A stretch of DNA of 10,098 nucleotides, taken from positions 1-10,098 of the forward strand of contig CALGLY010000827.1 of NCBI GenBank assembly GCA_937959095.1, in the 5' to 3' direction. This DNA is from an uncultured Saprospiraceae bacterium. GTDB lineage: Bacteria; Bacteroidota; Bacteroidia; Chitinophagales; Saprospiraceae. Shown in pieces: positions 6,205 to 10,098 of this stretch (its first letter is position 1; every line of letters begins with the position of its first letter). Position numbers and translations under genes: made by a program. Under the pieces are notes generated by a model. That model made no database searches. It was given only the letters and a program-made list of their open reading frames with translations, and was not told where the DNA came from.

Positions 6205-6636
6205 ATGAAACAATATTATTTCTTCTTCTTACTAATTTCTATCTGTTTTGCTTGTAGCAATACGGAAGCTACCAAGGAACAAGCAAATGAGGAACCTGTT
6301 CCTTTAGTCGGAGCAAATACTGATGAACATAACTGCAAAGCAGCAGCAGGCGAAACTTGGTCGGAACTAAAACAGACTTGTTTGCGCGTTTTTGAGCAAG
6401 GAATTCGCCTACATCCAAATGATGCAAGCCTCGATCAAACATTGAGTGCTTTTGCACTTTTCAATGGAGAAGAGGACACAAAAGTGGAGCTATTTATGCC
6501 TAAATTGAACGGTTCTAAAATCCTTACAAAAACGGCAGCGAACACTTGGGAATTTAATGACTTAATCCTCTCGAAAGAGGGAACGAGATATAGCTTGATT
6601 TTAGATAAAAAGGCATTTTATCAAACTAAAAACTAA
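6205..6636 (+). CDS. Small uncharacterised lipoprotein
   Basis: With this start the protein is 143 residues. It opens with a short lipoprotein signal, MKQYYFFFLLISICFAC, with Cys17 as the likely lipidated residue. The preceding ICFA is an imperfect lipobox with Cys at -3. An in-frame ATG at 6193 would add four residues and overlap the previous gene by 11 bases. I prefer 6205, one base after the preceding stop, because it gives the more typical signal peptide. The mature part has a Glu-rich linker, then a module with Cys44 and Cys59 around GETWSELK (EHNCKAAAGETWSELKQTC), followed by LRVFEQGIRL. The rest looks like beta strands. No enzyme motif is seen and the function is unknown. It sits in a tight cassette between two small membrane proteins, which suggests a shared envelope role. 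Confidence 0.82.
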   Translation: MKQYYFFFLLISICFACSNTEATKEQANEEPVPLVGANTDEHNCKAAAGETWSELKQTCLRVFEQGIRLHPNDASLDQTLSAFALFNGEEDTKVELFMPKLNGSKILTKTAANTWEFNDLILSKEGTRYSLILDKKAFYQTKN

Positions 6637-6639
6637 ATC

Positions 6640-6819
6640 ATGGAGTATCAATATATGGTTGTTTTCTTATTAATTGTAAATGTGGCTTTAGCGCATTTAG
6701 TAGCAGAAAATATCGGCAGAAAGCGACGTATTGGCTATGGTAAATCTGTTTTTTGGTCTATTTTATTTAGTCCAATTATCGGATATTTTATCACCTTAGC
6801 AAGCCCAAAACTATTTTGA
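6640..6819 (+). CDS. Small membrane protein, 59 residues
   Basis: This frame starts three bases after the lipoprotein stop and ends with TGA at 6817-6819. It encodes two hydrophobic helices (about 5-22 and 35-53) joined by a basic loop, ENIGRKRRIGYGKS (24-37). The pattern of a basic turn, then IGYGKSVFWSILFSPIIGY, resembles a widespread Bacteroidota small membrane protein family that I know only as hypothetical. The tight spacing and coding-like composition make it a real gene. It closes the cassette, and its stop codon overlaps the left end of the long imperfect palindrome at 6819-6958. Confidence 0.8.
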   Translation: MEYQYMVVFLLIVNVALAHLVAENIGRKRRIGYGKSVFWSILFSPIIGYFITLASPKLF

Positions 6820-6958
6820 TCAGGATTTTCAGGGTTAGAGAATTAGCAGAATTTTACTTTTAGAAAACCTTCGATTTTCTAAAAGTTATAAGGCAATGTA
6901 TATCGAAGATTTACGAGCTTTCTAATTCTGAAAAGTCTATAATCCCGAAAATCCTGAT
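6819..6958. repeat. Long imperfect palindrome with an inner 12-bp hairpin
   Basis: The outer arms 6819-6837 (ATCAGGATTTTCAGGGTTA) and 6940-6958 are complementary at 17 of 19 positions. Inside, 6856-6867 pairs perfectly with 6875-6886 around a seven-base loop. The loop bases CTTCGA (6869-6874) are also complementary to TCGAAG at 6903-6908, so a pseudoknot is possible. The element fills most of the 164-base gap before lepB and contains no supported ORF. It may terminate the upstream cassette, or be a small non-autonomous mobile palindrome. I found no clear target duplication. I found no promoter consensus for lepB in this gap. Confidence 0.7.
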
Positions 6959-6983
6959 ACAGAGATAAAATTTAATATTACAA

Positions 6984-8597
6984 ATGAGTATTCTGATTTT
7001 TCTAATTGTTGGATACCTTCTATTAAGTATCGGACTCTATTTTATATTTCCAAAGGCAGGCGTAGACGCATGGAAAGGCTTAGTACCTGTGATGAATTTT
7101 GTGGAATGGTGTAAGCTGGTTGGTCGCCCGACTTGGCATGTCGCTTTATTATTCATTCCATTAGTCAATATTTTCGTGTTTGCTACTATGGCAGTAGAAC
7201 TCGTGCGTTCTTTTGGAAAGTATAAATTTGTACATAGTTTTCTAGCAGTAGTGGCTGCGCCTATTTATTTTATTCTTCTAGGAAATAAGGAAGAAGAAAA
7301 GTATTTAGGGCAAAGTCGCATCATGGAGCAAGAGTACCAAGCGCGGATGGAGGAAGCGGCAGAAAAGAATGAAACGCGTACCTTGAAAAAACTAGAAGCG
7401 AACAATCCTTATAAGAAAACAGCGATACGCGAATGGGTCGAGGCGATTGCGTTTGCGGTATTTGCTGCGGCATTCATTCGGATGTTTCTGATAGAAGCCT
7501 ATGTGATTCCAACCTCTTCGATGGAAGGCTCGATGTTAGTCGGAGATTTTCTATTCGTAAGTAAGGCACATTATGGTATTCGTACTCCGAAAACGGTGGC
7601 AATGGTACCTCTTTTGCACAACCGCCTACCGATATTGAATACCGAATCCTATCTAGAAAACCCTAGCTTGAATTTTCATCGCTTACCTGCCATAGAAAAT
7701 ATTGACAGAAATGATCCTGTGGTATTTAACTATCCAGAAGGCGATAGCGTATATGTCTTTCCGCAACGGACTTGGAGTGTCTACGATTATCGACGCAATT
7801 CAGTACGCGACCAAATTCCACAGCATCATCAGCGCATTAAGCAAGGCAAGAGTGATTTGATTACTCGCCCAATTGATAAGAAAGATCACTATATCAAGCG
7901 ATGTGTAGGCATACCAGGTGATTCTTTAGAAATTCGGGATAGACAGGTGTATATCAATGGCGCACCAGCCGAAAATCCGTCTACTTTGCAGTTTGTTTAT
8001 TTGGTGAAATATCCTCCAGGTACGGCTATCAATAAGCGAAAGTTTGATGAGTGGGGCATTTCAAAAGAAGATGAACAAGGTAGTAACGATGGCTTGATGA
8101 TATTGGTACTGAATGACGATCAGAAAGCGAAAATACAAGCGATGGATCCAAGTATCGTGATAGAACCTGCGGCAGTGGGAGAAACCGTGGATTCGCCAGA
8201 GAAGATATTCCCGCACGATCCACAGCACTTCAAGTGGAATCGGGATAATTTTGGACCGCTTTATATTCCTAAGAAGGGGGCAACGATTACGCTGCGTCCG
8301 GATAATATCGCGCTGTATCGCCGTATTATTGCCGTATATGAAGGCAATGATTTTAAGCAAAGCGGTAATGATTTCATCATAAATGGTGAAAAGACGAATC
8401 AATATACCTTCAAGATGAATTACTACTGGATGATGGGGGACAACCGCCACAATTCGGAAGATGCTAGAATGTGGGGCTTTGTGCCAGAAAATCATGTGGT
8501 AGGAAAGCCGCTTATTATCTGGATGTCAGCAAAAGATGGCAATCCATTTAAAGGCATTCGTTTTGATCGAATATTTAAGCGCGCAGATCGACTTTAG
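6984..8597 (+). CDS. lepB: Signal peptidase I (S26 family) with an extra N-terminal membrane domain
   Basis: This 537-residue inner-membrane serine protease removes signal peptides from exported proteins. The conserved boxes are present: PTSSMEGSMLVGDF at 176-189 with catalytic Ser179 before Met180; HYIKRCVGIPGD at 302-313 with general base Lys305; and MMGDNRHNSEDARMWGFVP at 483-501. A membrane helix at about 150-173 precedes the catalytic part. Residues 1-100 form a separate hydrophobic domain with several helices (WKGLVPVMNFVEWCKLVGRP, 30-49), resembling DUF5684. A charged linker (about 101-148) joins them. Two insertions, between the Ser and Lys boxes and before the GDNR box, make it much longer than E. 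coli LepB (324 residues); such enlarged forms are usual in Bacteroidota. The start is the ATG at 6984 in an A-rich context. It follows the long palindrome and is probably transcribed on its own. Confidence 0.95.
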   Translation: MSILIFLIVGYLLLSIGLYFIFPKAGVDAWKGLVPVMNFVEWCKLVGRPTWHVALLFIPLVNIFVFATMAVELVRSFGKYKFVHSFLAVVAAPIYFILLGNKEEEKYLGQSRIMEQEYQARMEEAAEKNETRTLKKLEANNPYKKTAIREWVEAIAFAVFAAAFIRMFLIEAYVIPTSSMEGSMLVGDFLFVSKAHYGIRTPKTVAMVPLLHNRLPILNTESYLENPSLNFHRLPAIENIDRNDPVVFNYPEGDSVYVFPQRTWSVYDYRRNSVRDQIPQHHQRIKQGKSDLITRPIDKKDHYIKRCVGIPGDSLEIRDRQVYINGAPAENPSTLQFVYLVKYPPGTAINKRKFDEWGISKEDEQGSNDGLMILVLNDDQKAKIQAMDPSIVIEPAAVGETVDSPEKIFPHDPQHFKWNRDNFGPLYIPKKGATITLRPDNIALYRRIIAVYEGNDFKQSGNDFIINGEKTNQYTFKMNYYWMMGDNRHNSEDARMWGFVPENHVVGKPLIIWMSAKDGNPFKGIRFDRIFKRADRL

Positions 8598-8601
8598 GCG
8601 T

Positions 8602-8721
8602 AATTGAAAATGGAGAATTGATAAGGGAAAATTGATTTTTAGAAAACTACCCTTATCTTTGGTTAAAGGAAGTTGGATAGAAAGAGGTTCATTATCAATT
8701 TTCCCTTATCAATTTTCAATT
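8602..8721. repeat. AT-rich inverted-repeat element, copy 2
   Basis: Arms 8616-8636 and 8694-8714 are perfect 21-base complements around a 57-base spacer. Outer units 8602-8611 and 8712-8721 also pair; the left side carries seven extra bases (GGAGAAT) between its outer and inner units. The right part, 8690-8721, matches 1292-1323 at 28 of 32 positions. It fills the gap between lepB and the amidase gene and includes the -33 half of the amidase promoter in its left arm. Confidence 0.8.
8632..8661 (+). promoter_or_regulatory. Consensus Bacteroidota promoter for the amidase gene
   Basis: TTG at 8632-8634, 19 bases, then TATCTTTG at 8654-8661: the same spacing and the same -7 sequence as the promoter at 5629-5658. 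Transcription should start near 8668, leaving a leader of about 74 bases that carries the right arm of the inverted repeat. The TTG lies in the left repeat arm. Confidence 0.72.
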
Positions 8722-8741
8722 AAAAAAAGACCCATAATCAT

Positions 8742-9737
8742 ATGTTAAAGCAATTTTTCGAGTTATTAGGGCGGCTATTCGGATCACTGGCAACAGAACC
8801 AGAAAAGCCTAAAACACCTGATACGACTGACGATAATACAAAGCCTGATACAGGTAATAAGGATACGAATACTACCACGGATACTCGGGACGAGAAGGAG
8901 GAAGAATTGATTAGTGATTCTGCGGATTTACCGCAGGATACGGTGATTATTGAGGGAGACTTGCCTTTTGATATAGAGCCAGGTGAGGTGATTCCTATAG
9001 AAGAAGAGGTGACGGATAATACAGACGATACCACGGGGGAAGATGACATCATTGATATTATCGAAGATAATGACGATGATGATGTAGTAGTCATAGCACC
9101 TGATCCTGAACCAACGCACAAAGCACGGTTCATGTGGTGTCTGGATAATGGGCATGGTGAAGAGACCCCAGGCAAGCGTTCTCCTGAATTTGATTTGGAT
9201 GGTATTACGGTGCAGTTTTTTGAATACGAATTCAACCGAGATATTGTAGGACGTATTATAGGTGGCTTGCGCGAACGTGGAGTGTCTTTTACCAATGTGG
9301 TATCTGAAATCACAGATGTAAGCCTTCAAGATCGTTGCATTCGTGCCAATCGGATTCATAGAAATGGGCAATTACCCGTTATTTATGTATCAGTACATTC
9401 CAATGCCGCACAACCTGCGCCGAATTCCAATTGGACTTCTGCAAGTGGAATTGAAACATGGCACCATAAGAATAGTACCAATGGCAAACGAATAGCAGGC
9501 GTTTTTCAGAAACATTTGATTCAGGCAACAGGCTGGAGAAATCGTAAACTGAAAACAACGAAGCTGCGTAATCTATACGTACTTAATAAGACTGCAATGC
9601 CTGCGGTTTTGACCGAAAATGGCTTTTTCAATAATAAAGAAGAAGTAAAAAAACTCATGCGCGATGATGTGCGTCAAGCAATCGCAGATGCACATATAGC
9701 GGCAATACTAGAGATTGAAAAGAATGGTATTGTGTAA
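8742..9737 (+). CDS. N-acetylmuramoyl-L-alanine amidase (Amidase_3 type) with a long acidic linker
   Basis: This 331-residue zinc amidase is predicted to cut the bond between N-acetylmuramic acid and L-alanine in peptidoglycan. The catalytic domain spans about 128-327. Likely zinc ligands are His138 (LDNGHG), Glu161 (in FFEYEFNRD) and His219 (VSVHSNA), with catalytic Glu292 (VLTENGFF). The first 16 residues, MLKQFFELLGRLFGSL, look like an amphipathic helix rather than a cleavable signal. Residues about 20-125 are a low-complexity Thr/Asp/Glu linker, and none of residues 53-126 is Lys or Arg. The LDNGHG...TPGKRSP opening resembles amidases seen in Bacteroidota phages and prophages, so an endolysin-like origin is possible. 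No holin or phage gene is nearby. A consensus promoter lies upstream and a strong hairpin downstream, so it is probably monocistronic. The start at 8742 is the first ATG of the open frame. Confidence 0.9.
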   Translation: MLKQFFELLGRLFGSLATEPEKPKTPDTTDDNTKPDTGNKDTNTTTDTRDEKEEELISDSADLPQDTVIIEGDLPFDIEPGEVIPIEEEVTDNTDDTTGEDDIIDIIEDNDDDDVVVIAPDPEPTHKARFMWCLDNGHGEETPGKRSPEFDLDGITVQFFEYEFNRDIVGRIIGGLRERGVSFTNVVSEITDVSLQDRCIRANRIHRNGQLPVIYVSVHSNAAQPAPNSNWTSASGIETWHHKNSTNGKRIAGVFQKHLIQATGWRNRKLKTTKLRNLYVLNKTAMPAVLTENGFFNNKEEVKKLMRDDVRQAIADAHIAAILEIEKNGIV

Positions 9738-9751
9738 TTAAGTTTTAAATT

Positions 9752-9790
9752 AAAAAAAGCGTCGGACAATCATGAATTGTTCGACGCTTT
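9752..9790. terminator. Strong hairpin terminator after the amidase gene
   Basis: AAAGCGTCGGACAAT (9756-9770) pairs with ATTGTTCGACGCTTT (9776-9790), 15 pairs with one G-U, around the loop CATGA. A run of seven A precedes the stem (9752-9758), so the complement has a full T-tract. On the rightward strand the stem ends in TTT and then CTC. It begins 14 bases after the amidase stop and separates that gene from the HIT gene. Confidence 0.8.
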
Positions 9791-9819
9791 CTCATATAAA
9801 GAATTTGTAACTATTAATA

Positions 9820-10098
9820 ATGGCAAGTATTTTTTCAAAAATCGTGCAGGGCGAAATTCCGTGCCATAAAGTAGCAGAGGATGATCGCTTTTTAGCATTT
9901 CTTGATATTTTTCCCCTTAAAAAAGGACACGTTTTAGTCATTCCGAAGCAAGAAGTAGACTATATTTTCGATATAGAAGATGATTTGCTCGGCGATTTAA
10001 TGCTGTTTGCTAAAAAAGTAGCAAAATCTCTAAAAGCAGCGATTCCTTGTGAGCGTATTGGTGTGGCAGTTATTGGTTTAGAAGTACCTCATGCACAC
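9820..10098 (+). CDS. HIT-family nucleotide-binding protein, 3' end outside the window
   Basis: The first 93 residues are present and the frame is open to the window edge. The opening ASIFSKIVQGEIPCHKVAEDD, the LAFLDIFPLKKGHVLVIPK segment (27-45), and the final residues VPHAH match the histidine-triad family. The catalytic triad HxHxHxx would begin at the HAH on which the window ends (91-93). Family members hydrolyse or transfer nucleoside phosphates, for example purine nucleoside phosphoramidates or dinucleoside polyphosphates. A full-length protein of about 130 residues would be expected. The start is the ATG preceded by ATTAATA, 30 bases after the hairpin terminator, so transcription must begin close by. 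No clear promoter consensus is visible. Confidence 0.92.
   Translation, partial: MASIFSKIVQGEIPCHKVAEDDRFLAFLDIFPLKKGHVLVIPKQEVDYIFDIEDDLLGDLMLFAKKVAKSLKAAIPCERIGVAVIGLEVPHAH

Noticed and set aside
8738..9313. Leftward 191-residue open frame, rich in Ser and Val, opposite the amidase gene
   Set aside because: Its low-complexity Ser/Val composition is the complement of the Asp/Glu/Thr-rich linker codons, and the rightward frame has clear amidase catalytic motifs.
1..10098. tRNA, rRNA, riboswitch or transposase genes
   Set aside because: I saw no cloverleaf with a conserved T-loop, no rRNA segments, no known riboswitch core and no DDE or HUH transposase motif in any frame; subtle RNAs could still be missed by eye.

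Overview
The window reads as chromosomal DNA from a member of the Bacteroidota, probably near the Saprospirales or Chitinophagales; this is an inference. The evidence is two promoters matching the Bacteroidota sigma pattern exactly (a TTG, 19 bases, then TATCTTTG), A-rich start contexts without clear Shine-Dalgarno sites, and gene versions typical of the phylum: a long CcmF, a CxxxY-type CcmE, a long LepB with an extra N-terminal membrane domain, and a Rossmann/DUF2520 protein. No phage, plasmid, CRISPR, IS transposase or RNA gene was recognised.

Layout. Bases 2-73 look like the last codons of a rightward gene cut by the window edge. A leftward block follows, read from right to left: ccmE (4625-4230), ccmF (4142-1311), a DUF2520 NAD(P)-binding protein (1228-461) and a 93-residue conserved protein (382-101). 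The gaps are 87, 82 and 78 bases, so one transcript is possible. ccmE and ccmF are late steps of cytochrome c maturation: CcmE carries haem and CcmF attaches it to apocytochrome. The block starts with ccmE, so ccmA, ccmB and ccmC must lie elsewhere.

From 4898 onward everything points right: an FtsE-like ABC ATPase; a tight three-gene cassette behind a consensus promoter (a four-helix membrane protein, a small lipoprotein and a 59-residue membrane protein); signal peptidase I; an acidic-linker N-acetylmuramoyl-L-alanine amidase behind its own consensus promoter; a hairpin terminator; and the first 93 codons of a HIT-family protein. The theme is the cell envelope: haem delivery outside the membrane, division or wall control by FtsE, signal-peptide removal and peptidoglycan cleavage.

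No intergenic gap exceeds about 300 bases, but several are rich in structure. Two gaps, before the DUF2520 gene and before the amidase gene, carry members of one AT-rich inverted-repeat family (28 of 32 bases identical in one arm). In one case the repeat supplies the end of ccmF. In the other it supplies part of the amidase promoter. A different long imperfect palindrome lies between the small membrane protein gene and lepB. I see no clear evidence of an undescribed defence or mobile system. The best leads are the variant haem-attachment machinery, the uncharacterised envelope cassette, the signal-less acidic amidase and the promoter-bearing repeats.
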